A stretch of DNA of 64,000 nt. It comes from Rhynochetos jubatus. Taxonomy: Eukaryota; Chordata; Aves; Eurypygiformes; Rhynochetidae. The notes under the pieces were generated by a model, which was not told where the DNA came from, did no database searches, and saw only the letters and a list, made by a program, of their open reading frames with translations. Positions within the stretch are counted from its first letter, which is position 1; every line of letters begins with the position of its first letter. The translations under genes and the position numbers were made by a program. Location: the NCBI GenBank assembly GCA_027574665.1, contig CM050649.1:61470150-61534149 (forward strand), in the 5' to 3' direction. This document shows positions 35,806 to 45,890 of the stretch, piece by piece.

Positions 35806-38242
35806 CACGGGGAAAGAAGTCCCTAAAAAATCCCCTGTTATACTATCTGGCTGTTTCCTGCTCATGATGATATTTACAGAGGAAAGCATTGTATAAACAA
35901 ACACTTAAGAACTCAATTTAAAGCTATAAGGCAAGGAAAGAATGAAGTTTTATTCTGAGGCTGAGAAACACTGACGTCTCAGGTGTGAAAATAAATCATT
36001 CCCAAAGTTGCTGCACAGACTGAGAAAACCAAAAGTCCAAAACCATTAAGCTGAAAACTTTAGCCCAAGCTTTGTAGTACTAAGCAAAGTAGTCTGTGAC
36101 CACTGGTACCATTTTATCTTAGGTATGGCTTGACAGTTACTGTCACAAGTTTAAATTTGTCTTAGGAGGTATTTAGTAGTCTTTCACATCCTTTATAAGG
36201 TCCACCTCACAGAATATTCACTAACAAGACACCCTCTGCCTAAAACAAGAGATTGAAGGATGACTAAAGAAAGAAAGGTGTACATACAAGCAGTAGTAGC
36301 TTCATCACTATACTCGAGCTGAAATATAGTATACACAGCCAAATGATCCAGCAGGTCTCAGCCTGCCAGGTTGGAGGCTTGTCTTCCTCAGCAGTGTATT
36401 CTGTGCACTGGAAACACCACTACCAACTTTTTCTGCAGTTGCAGCTGTGTCTTCTGATCTTGAGTGTACATATGTTGAATCAATCAAAAGATTGTTTAAT
36501 ATCAGTGCATCACCGAATGTCAGACCCATATTTGACAAGCATTCTGGTGGCCAGAGATATTGTGTCATTCCATCTTTGTTAGTGTTAAACAACCACAGTA
36601 TGCCAGAGCAACTTCATGTCATGAACACCTCATGCCATCAGCTTTCCTTTAATACTGTCAAGGTACGTAAAATTACAGCTTTCATCCATCTTCATATGTC
36701 TGATTACTGGTTGTATTTTCAGAGAAGCCCAAGCTTCAAGATCTTTTTGAGATCATTGCTATGAATCATGGGGAGTTGATCTCCTCAAAACATGGTACCC
36801 TAGAAAGAGACTGTATTATAAGCAGCCCCATCCTGACCTGTTCAGAAAGTTTCAGTTTACTGTGTTTGCAGTTTACTGTTGCTTTATCTCTGTCACTTCA
36901 AGACATTACTCTCCAGATAGCTGCAGGTTCTTAGAGATGAGAATTTGTAAGATGTTTTAAGAATGGCAAAACCAAGTACAAGTTGATTCTGATTTATTAT
37001 ACTGCGGTTCTTATAAATGATGTCTGCCCAACTGATTTGCTTGCTAGCAAGCATCTCCATACTTTAGTTCAGGGAAGCCCGTTAGAGGTAATACAGTACA
37101 TCCTTGAAAGCTTCACTCTTCAGAAAGAGTGGTTATTTGAAACAGTGAAAGAAAAATGATGACAGACACCCTGAGGCAAAGATATCTTCGGAGCTCTAAG
37201 TATGGTTCACCAATATACATGCTCATGCCTAGTCATGAGGAGTTTCTTCCTTCCCTGAGATACTATCTTGTAAATTATTCAGCAGGAATCCAATGGGATT
37301 GAATGACTATTCAGCCAGTTCCTTCTGGCCCTGCATTTGCACTGACTGCTCCATTTCATTCAGTCACAAGTGTGCATGAGGTGAAACCACTCCCAGCACT
37401 GACTCCTAAAACCATCTGTGTCTTGCTCCTATTTCTTTCCTCTGAGTCTCAATTCAGCTCTTCAAACCTTGAATACATGTGTTAGTACAATCTAAAGTAA
37501 AAGCTTCCAGTTCAGGCATATAAGGATTTTGTCTTGTCTTGTTCCAGAAAATGTTTCACTTTATCAAACTGTCATGGTGAAAGCTAAAGCCACATTTCAC
37601 CAAAGCTGCCAAAGAACATCTACATAAACACTAGAAAGGTTACTTCCACCTCGGTATCTGTCTCAGTTTTTTCACTTCTAATTTTTGTTACTCATGCCAA
37701 GACTGGCCAAGCAGCTATCTCCAGCACTGAGAAGCAGTTTAGTACCTAAATCAATATTTAAAATGTAGAGGAGAAAAAGAGAGAAAGTTGCCTTTGGATA
37801 ATCAGAAAACACAATAGCATGAGCAGCTGGCCAAAACAGAAATGGCTTATTACTAACTGTTATGCTTTAGCGTGTAAAATAGTCCCTACAAAAAACCATA
37901 TTCAGTGGCAGAGGCAGAGTTCCATTTCCAAATACTTCTATAAATCAACTAAGTCCCACGAATTGCTGGAATGTAAATGGGGAAGCTGACGTGAATTACT
38001 GTCTAGCAGGGATGTTGAATCCTTAATGAACCGTACACTCACATTTTTAATGGCAGAAAGCTGAAGCCAGGCATAATAAAAATAATTGAAATGAGGTTTT
38101 GAATACATTAATCTAGATGAGAACTGCTTTAAAGAACAAGTGAAGCATAAAAACAGCCAGAATGTATATGGCATTTACTTGTAGATATCATTTGCTTCTG
38201 ATATTACCAGTTGCCATTAGTAAAATGTGAAAAGGTAGAAAA

Positions 38243-38258
38243 AAACAAACAAACAAAC
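38243..38258 (+). repeat. (AAAC)4 microsatellite
   Basis: Four AAAC units are followed by A7. Simple sequence only. Confidence 0.9.
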
Positions 38259-40135
38259 AAAAAAACCTTACAAAATATTTTTTATTATCTGGAAATTATG
38301 GAAAAAAGACAGAAGTACTGTCTTTTAATAGTGACTGGTGATAGCTGCATGCTGTCACAGGCTGAGTCATTCCTTAGAGAAATAGGTGAAGGGAAGAAAC
38401 GAAAGGACCAAAGAACAAAAGGTGCACTGGCAAAACACTAGGCTTTCTGGAATATAACTACAAGGTAGCTACCAACAAGACACTACAAGGAAAATGTAAA
38501 AGATCGGTCTGATCTTCTGGTCACTCTAGGGTTAACAGCAATCCTTTCTGGACCACTACAGTCTGCAGCAGTAAAACTTACTGCCACACAGAAAACAGAG
38601 AACTGATGGTACTGTTCAAGACCAGAAAGATAGTCTAACGAGCCAAGAATCATTGCTGAACATTGCCAGGGTGATTGGATTTCATGTTTAGACTTAAATA
38701 CCTACATTCAAAAATTTGTCTTTTCAGACATTCAGACACCCTTTAGATACAGCCCTACTTTTTTTCTATAGTCTGAGTCAGTATTTTATTTTCAGAGCAG
38801 TTCAGTTCTTCACAGACTCAGTGAAGAAGCCATTGAGAAGCCATATTATAGAAAAAGAACCCACTAAAGAGTGCTCAGAAGAGGCCTGTGTGTATAGATG
38901 TATACATGTTTCTGTTTCTTAAATTTGTCCTGAGTAGAAGACACTGTCAAGGGCAAGATTTCCCCTTCTAAATTCATACATTTCATATTTCATTTTGGCT
39001 CTATGAATAGCTTAACCCTCAGCTGCTCTTAGTTTCTGATCTTAGAATAGCTGGTAGCTACATTATGAGAAAATTGGAATGTCAATATGTGTATTTCTTA
39101 AGAGCATTCAAGCCAGACACGTGATTTCTAATTTAAGGCCAGCATGCTCTTAAAATAGAAACCTCCTCAAGCTCTGCCAGATCTGAACAAGTGAATTGTT
39201 CTTATTTCTAGGCTGACCTGAGCACGTCAAATATTTTAAGAATGGCAAGGAGGAAACAAAAACTGTAAAAATCTTCTAAACCACCTTATGATTCTACATC
39301 ACTGTATTTCAGGTTTCTAGAACTCAAAATGAGAGTTTTAGTGGTTGTGCATTAATCCTACATTAATTTGTAATGTTTACAAACAAATATCTATTTGCAC
39401 ATAATAATATGACCAGCAGAGAAGTTAGCCTCAGAGTACAAACTATGAGACAAGCTTAGAAATGAGAACAGAAGTCAGGACATCTGCTGTCACCCTGATA
39501 ATGTAGGAGAAAAAGCTGGGAACTAAAGGGAATGAAGACAGAGAAACTGAAGGGGTTAGGAACTAAAAACACTAGTCTGAAGCATTATTCAGATGGGAAG
39601 CAAGGAGGGTAGTTGCTGCTCCTAGAAGCAAAAAAGGGAAACTGGTACTCTGCATATTATAGAAGCAACGTAAGAAAAAGAAAATCAGTCTTTTTTTTTT
39701 TCTTATATATGTTTGACCAGAAAACACCTGTCTATTATTTTAGAAGCAGTGGTGTTAAACTAGTATAGCAACAAAGCATAAGATGCAAAGTTTAAAGGGA
39801 GATGTAATCTGTCCTTCTGAACCAACTGGAAAAAGTGTAGATAAAGGATTTGACACACAGGGGGCTTTCATAAAAGGTCTGCAAGTCCAAAAGCTATCTG
39901 CTTTTCCCTGATATATCAGCTGTTTAATGAAAGATGCTACCTTCTCCTACAGACTGTCTTTGTGGTATTCTTGTCTGAACATCCTTGAATATGTATGTTT
40001 GAGAATGTTCTTGCAATACCACCAGTTCTTCACAACACATCATAAATAGTAGTACGTCAGTGAGCGTTTTATAAAGAATATACCCAAAGATTTTTTTAAA
40101 GTAGACATAACTGAGTGACAGGTATTCAAAAAAAC

Positions 40136-40152
40136 TTTTTTTTTTTTTTTTT
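40136..40152 (+). repeat. T17 homopolymer
   Basis: A run of 17 T is preceded by A7 and a single C, so the two can fold back on each other. Confidence 0.9.
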
Positions 40153-43100
40153 GTTCAAGGCCTAATGTGATTTGTAGTCTATAACTTCATTCCTGATGTA
40201 TTTGGGATATTTTTTAAAAATCAAGGAATTTCAGAAATTTTCAGAGAGCGCACATCAAAGTACAGCTCTTAATATCAACATTTTATCACTGGTTGTGTAT
40301 GTTTTCATTTGATATCCCAAACTATAACAAGTTCTGAAGCAAAGCTAGGCAGAGGGAAGGAAGGTTAAACATTGATCGTAAACAACTCAGCTTTACTGAG
40401 TTTTCCAGTTTATATTTATATGTATGCATCTGACCAAAAGTTTTAAAGCAGAGAACTATCTAGTTTCCTTCAAGTATTACCTTAGTCAATATGTGCCTAT
40501 TTTTCTCAATTATCAGTTGAATTATATTGTAGAAAACGAACATTTTAAGACTTTACAGTTTTTAGGCTGTATCTCTCCCCAGCTGAGCTAGACATTTGTG
40601 TGTACTTTGAAACATTTAGTTGAAAGATGTGCTGAAGTGTTCTGAATTGTTATTGCAAATTTGCTGTTTTGAAAAGGAACTGAAACCCAGAAATGCCAGT
40701 GGAAACCTTTTGGTACTTCTACTCTGGCAATTACTGCCATAAGCAAAGACAGATACATTATTTTCTGCCTTCAGCTGCTGCTTGAAAATATGTTTCTGTT
40801 TTTACTCACATATTTATAGATCTTTAGCTAAGTAGTTATTCTGAGTTTCCATAGTGATAACTGAAATATGTATTAACACCAAACCTCAAAGCATATTTAC
40901 TGTTGGCAATGCTTCATAAATTACTTTTTTCAAGAGCAGCTTCTCAAATATATTTGCTCAGTTCGGTTCCACACTTGATTTGTGATAGATACTTTTGATA
41001 TAGCTGTATTTATCTAGAAGAGACATTTTTCCCTCTGCAAGATTCAGTGTGTAGATATTACTACTCTTTTTTACCTATACTATCAAATGGTCTGAAGAGA
41101 TGAAGATTCTGAATTCAGAATGTTGCCTTTGAAATAAACCCAGACTTTAAAATTGGCCCTACTTTCAGTTAAACTTTCCTTAAATGAAGAACCACTACTA
41201 AAGTACAGAGTATAAAATAATGCAGATAGCCTATCTCTATTCATAATCATGCGTTTTTGAACTAGGAACTTCTTTCTCTAGTTACCATCCATTTAGAAAA
41301 GAATCACCCATTCATAAGATCTTGCTATTTAATCAGAAAAGTTGAACTGCAGCTCATCAGGTATTTCCAAAACATCAGCTTCAAAAAAAAAAAAAATCTG
41401 GCCCAGAATTTTTCCAAATATTCTGTTTATGTTTCCCAATACACTCATCTGAAGATTTCTGAGATGCTTCAACGTCCTGGAAAAGAGAGGCATTATTATT
41501 TTTTATTACCTTAGATAAAAATGAAGGGGATTGGGTTTTGGTTTGGTTTTGGTTTGTTTGTTGTTGTTTTTTTTTTTTAATAAATGTTTAAAAGCCAAAT
41601 ACACTAAGATAGAGAGAGAAAAATTTTTAGGAAATATCTGAAGGAATAAATAAAAATGTTCCTCTTCATTTCTAGTAATTGTTTCTATGAAGGCAACTGA
41701 ACTAGAGATTGTTGGACGAAACTTTCTCTGTTTACGTCAAACATAATGAGAGCTGGATTCTGTTCTGTATTAGAGAACTGCCATGCATACAAACACAAGG
41801 TGACAAATAATGACCAAGACAAGCCTATGAAGGGACCTGAGCCTGAATTAAAGAAGGTGCCTATGTGACCCCTATTTTACCTTGCTTGCAAGCAGAAATG
41901 TGCTTTAATTTCTAATTTGCCTGCTTAGTCTGATGTTCACTTAAAGAAGGGAACACTTAAATTTGACAAATTGCGTTCTTTATTCAGGGGTTTTGTGAAT
42001 CTGAGACAGTATAAAGTAGTCTGTCATTAACTGCAGGTGTCTGCTGTGTGCCGTAATCCTGTCCTCCTTTCCTATCCTCTACAGTCACCACAACTGAAAC
42101 AACTATAAGAACAGAACATCACTCTCCAATTGGTATCTCACCAGACCCATATCTTCAGGTTCCAACTGTCGAGCATCCTTTTTCATTATCCTTACCTTAA
42201 ATAAGATTTTGTCTTAGCTTAGCCTTTCAGGGTTCTTAACAGTTCAAGTATTTGTGTTCTAAACTGTGGTTTTCTCCCCAGCACTGCATCATAGTGGACA
42301 CTCCTGTGCAAGGAGGATGCCCTCTGCAGTCATGTCTTATGTCTTGTGCAGCTCTGGTCTTCAGTCATCCCAAGCAGGACTAAGAGAGGAAATTTACAAC
42401 TCTCTCCCCGGTTCCCTTGCATCATGCTAGCTGTCAAGGTCCTGAAGCTCACAGACTTTGACTCCAGAGCTGCATTTAAGCTCAAGCCTTTACCTTTGAT
42501 CTTGACAGTACACACAGTACAGCTATGCTGTAGGTATGCCTCTGCTCAGCCATGTACCGTGCTGTCCCTGACCCAGTGCAAATAGGATGAAGACAAGCCG
42601 CAGACTCTGCAGAGTGCTTTCACAACTTAAACGTAGTTAAAAGAAGCTGAGCAAACCTGTTGCTAGTCGTTTCTTGCATCTGTGTGAGGCAGTGACTCCT
42701 ATGACCCACTCCTAGATCAATAACAGGCAGGAGCATGGGGTAGCTGCTGCTTTTCAGAGACTGCAGGAGCCACCATAAACCTTGCTGAGAGGGCCGTTTC
42801 CTGTTCCTGCCATGTGCCCTGGAAGTCACTGACCTGCCTCAAACATGCAAAAAAGCACACCGCAGCCTCACAGTCACCTTTGAGATGTGTGTCAAAGCAA
42901 AATGTTTGTTGACTGAAAAATATTAGCGTTATCTCAGTGCTTTTCAACCGTAATTTTTCGGGGTTTAACAAAGTAATGTATAAATGGGATTACTGAGTGA
43001 AATACGTTGCATAAACTTGCATTTAATCATGGTTTATTTCAGCCTAACTCACTCTCTGTGCCACTGAGGAGATTAACTTTCAGTGTTGAAAATAGAGACT

Positions 43101-43588
43101 TCAGTGTATTCACAAACAGGCAATTGCTAAGGGGCAATATGCTCCTGTACATTAGCTATTCTCTAGCAACCGCATGTTTGTAAACTTTTGTTTTCATTGA
43201 AAATATGCAGTAGCTTATTATTTTCTCATTAAGCGGTAAGCTACTTCAGCTTATTTTCTGATTCCCATAGGACTGCATGTTTATTGCTACCAGCATGCAG
43301 TAACATGTTCCTACTGTGTCTTCAGCCTTCATAAATATTTTGATACTCAAAACACCTGTTCTGCTATAATCTAATAGCATGGGGACCTCTTTCGTGAAAG
43401 AACAAGTAGGCTATCTCCTTTTTTTTCCTCTTAAAAATAAATCTCTCTAGAGTTCTTTCTCTGTGCTCACTCAGAAGCAGCATGTGTTAGACCCACAAGC
43501 ATACTGGAAATAAGAGTTCTCTTTATGGCTTGATGCACACAGGGTGTTATAATAGTATACTAGAAAATGCTGTGCAAAAAATCAAGGG

Positions 43589-44154
43589 TGTACTGGATCT
43601 GGCTTGGATTGAGTTAACTTTCTTCATAGCAGCCCATATATTGGTGTGGTTTTTATTTGTTCCTAAATCAGTGTTGATAGCACACAAGTGTTTTAGTTTT
43701 TGCTGAGTTGTCCTTGCATAGTGTCAAGGCTTTCTCTGATTCACATTCTGCCATCCCAGCAAGTAGGCTGGGAGTGGCCAAGAGAGGGACACAGTCAGGC
43801 CAGCTGACCCAAATTGACCAAGGGGATATTCCACACCATATGGCATCATGTACAGTCATAAAAAAATAGTGGTTTGACCTTTCCAAACTAGCCATTGCTC
43901 GAAGACCAGTTGTGTATTGATCTGCCTGTGGGAGGTGATGGTCTTTGCATCACTTGGTTTGGGTTTTCTTTGTTTGCTTGTGGAGTTTTGGGGTTGGGGC
44001 TTTTTGGGTTTTTTTCTCTTAACTTCTAGGAGTTCATCTCAACCCACAAGTTTTCCTACTTTTCTCTTCTGGTTCTCTCCCCTAGCCCACTGGGAGGTGT
44101 GTGAGCAAGTGTCTGGGTGGTTGCTTCGCTGATGGCTGGGGTCAACTCACCACA
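43589..44154 (+). mobile_element. Solo LTR of an avian ERVL-like element
   Basis: It begins TGTACTGGATCTGGCTTGG and continues GAGTTAACTTTCTTCATAGC, GGCTGGGAGTGGCCAAGAGA, CAGCTGACCCAAATTGACCA and GGGATATTCCACACCATATG. It then carries a degenerate TATA-like CATAAAAAAA, a polypyrimidine stretch, ATCTCAACCCACAAG, CTCTCCCCTAGCCCACTGGG, and ends GGCTGGGGTCAACTCACCACA. The order U3, TATA-like box, R/U5 and the TG...CA ends match an avian LTR family I recall. Flanks AAGGG (43584-43588) and AAGGA (44155-44159) agree at four of five positions, consistent with an aged 5-bp target-site duplication. No AATAAA is intact and no internal viral genes adjoin, so it is a decayed solo LTR. Length, 566 bp, is near what I would expect for a complete LTR. 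Confidence 0.87.
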
Positions 44155-44795
44155 AAGGAACTGTTGCTATTGCCTTTTAAATTGACAGAAGTTACTTTTT
44201 TCTACAGGTTGACTCAATGGTAGGAAGTCTAAGCCACAATACAGAAAATGCTAAGGAAAGTGCATCACCGTTTCCACTTTCTACTGAGAAGAGTGGACAG
44301 ATCACAAAGAGAAGAGAGAACAATCATTCCTTCTCCCTGAAATATTATTGCCTCATTTAAATTATTTTTTTTCAAAAGTTTCATGACTCCAGAGAGGAAA
44401 AAAACTGTGTATTGACTGAAAGTTAGAACATTCACTAGTTCCTGTGCCAATAATTTTGCTCTCATGTTCAAAAAGGAACAATTTAACACTAGATACTCAT
44501 TTCATTTTTAGTCCTTGTTTCATATAGTCTTCTTAGTCTGCAGGTTCAGTATGGTCAAGCTACTTATTCTAAGTCATAGCATAAAAATACAAGATGCCTG
44601 TTATAAAATATATATGTTATATAAAATATAAGGTCTCTGTAAATTAATTAAAATTCAAGACTGCTGAAAATACCTTATTTCAAATAGAGGCAGTTTGGTC
44701 AAAATGCTTTATTGTGTACATGCTTTGATGAAGTAAAAAGGAGAAGACCAATGACAATTAAAGGGAGAAAGTGTTCAAGGGGTATATAGACTAGA
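44155..44795. other. Unique spacer, AT-rich
   Basis: No repeat or exon is recognised. A TATAAAATATA-type stretch lies near 44603-44630. Confidence 0.5.
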
Positions 44796-45073
44796 CTTGA
44801 ATATTTCCAGCTGGAACAGCCATACAACAATCATCTTGTCCAACTGCCTAACCAGTTTATTGTTTTCAGCAAACTTACTAGGGTGTATTCAACTCCTGCA
44901 TCCAGGTCATTGATAAAAACAGAACAGAACTGGCCCTAGAACTGAGCACTGAGGAACACTGGTGGTGACTGGTTGCCAGATAGATGTAGCCTCATTCACT
45001 ACAACCCTCTGAGCTCTGCCATTCAGCCAGTTCTTCACCCAGTGCATCATGTTCCTGCTCATCTCACAGTTGG

Positions 45074-45310
45074 TCAATTGTGCAGAAGGATGCTTTGACA
45101 GACAGTATCAAAAGCCTTACTAAAACCCAGAGAAACTACATCCACCACCTTCCCTTCATCCACTAAGTAGGTGACCTTATCGTAGAAGGGTGACCTTATT
45201 GCAGAATTAGTTAGACAGGTCTTTCCCTTTGTGAAGTCATTTTGGCTCTGCCTGATGATTGCATTGTCCTTCAAATGCTTTTCAAAAGCACCCATTATGA
45301 TCTTATCCAT
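45074..45310 (-). pseudogene. CR1 ORF2 reverse transcriptase remnant
   Basis: A 78-codon open frame covers the palm region of the CR1 reverse transcriptase. QSQNDFTKGKTCLTN lies at residues 21-35 and the motif A region VVSLGFSKAFDTV at 58-70. In the family the motif A core is YLDFSKAFD, with the first Asp binding catalytic metal. Here residue 62 is Gly (codon at 45125-45127), so a catalytic Asp is lost. A near-duplicate 18-bp segment at 45170-45187 and 45189-45206 disturbs the frame region before it, giving SAIRSPFYD. Confidence 0.88.
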
Positions 45311-45659
45311 ACCTTTTCCAAGTTAGATTAACATCAAATCTGTAGTTTTCTGGCTCTCCCCTTATGGCCCTTCTTGTAAACTGGAATAACATTAGCTAAC
45401 TTCTAGTCAGCAGGGAGCTCCCCAGGTCCATGGGAGGTGATTGAGAGACATCTTGCCATAACATCTGCTAGCTTCTTCAGTATTCTGGTATGAATCCCAT
45501 CAGGGCCCATGGACTTGGGAACATTCTGCTGATACAACTGGTCCCTTAAAATTTCAGTATACAGAGAAAGTCACTGTTCCTGCAGTCATAGTCCTCCAAC
45601 TTAGTGGAAGACGCAGCCCAATGTCTATCATTACTATTAAAGACTGAGGAAAAAACCAA

Positions 45660-45890
45660 GTGTGATGTCCTGGGATCTCCTGTTTCTTTCAGTGTCTCTC
45701 CCATTACTGGGAAGATTGAAGAAAATACTACTGAGCTGTGCTCAACCTTTTAGCATGCTTCCAGGGCTCTGAAATCTCTTTTTTGGTTGCAACATCTTTG
45801 GTACCCATATGAAAGAGCTGGAGTTGGTAGTAATCCAAAGGCTGTACTAAGCTCATCAGTTTTGTGGTGACACTGTTATTGACTTATGTT
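45660..45890 (-). pseudogene. CR1 ORF1 esterase-domain remnant
   Basis: On minus the translation from about 45890 reads VTTKLMSLVQPLDYY, QLQLFHMGTKDVATKK, with a later stop, then a segment like GRDTERNRRSQD. CR1 ORF1 is known to carry an SGNH-type esterase domain, and the GTND-like block is represented here by GTKD at 45794-45805. The Asn to Lys change and in-frame stops mark it as decayed. Only about 70 codons remain. Confidence 0.65.

Larger units (their letters stand above)
31800..43588. other. Long unique AT-rich stretch, no gene recognised
   Basis: Nearly 12 kb has no recognisable transposon or exon. Listed separately are a 22/21-bp tandem duplication (31835), a 20-bp perfect palindrome (33250), a poly-G-like tract (35779), an (AAAC)4 run (38243) and a T17 run (40136). 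A TG-rich low-complexity tract lies at 41531-41578. The part at 42290-42960 is GC-richer and carries short open frames on both strands with no recognisable domain. The part at 43005-43330 has FOX- and RFX-like words. Confidence 0.5.
44800..45890 (-). mobile_element. CR1 LINE with ORF1 esterase and ORF2 RT parts, internally deleted, minus orientation
   Basis: Read on minus, three CR1 parts follow each other. First (45890-45670) is sequence encoding SLVQPLDYYQLQLFHMGTKD, which matches the esterase domain of CR1 ORF1. Second (about 45560-44870) is ORF2 reverse transcriptase: KSMGPDGIH, then FTKGKTCLTN, FSKAFDTV, and the reverse complement of the region covering VPQGSVLG and INDLD. Third (about 44850-44800) is a short piece resembling a CR1 3' end (rc of CAATCATCTTGTCCAACTGC). 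The endonuclease between ORF1 and RT, and most of the ORF2 C-terminus, are missing. Whether this came from deletions after insertion or from a rearranged copy cannot be told. Several stops and frameshifts are present, so it is inactive. The last 50 bases are the least certain. Confidence 0.85.

Noticed and set aside
35779..35812. Poly-G tract as telomere-like or vector-derived sequence
   Set aside because: It has no TTAGGG units or vector sequence, so simple G-run expansion is the plainer reading.
42290..42960. GC-richer block with short open frames on both strands
   Set aside because: Considered as a retrocopy or exon. No domain, poly(A) tail or repeat signature is visible.
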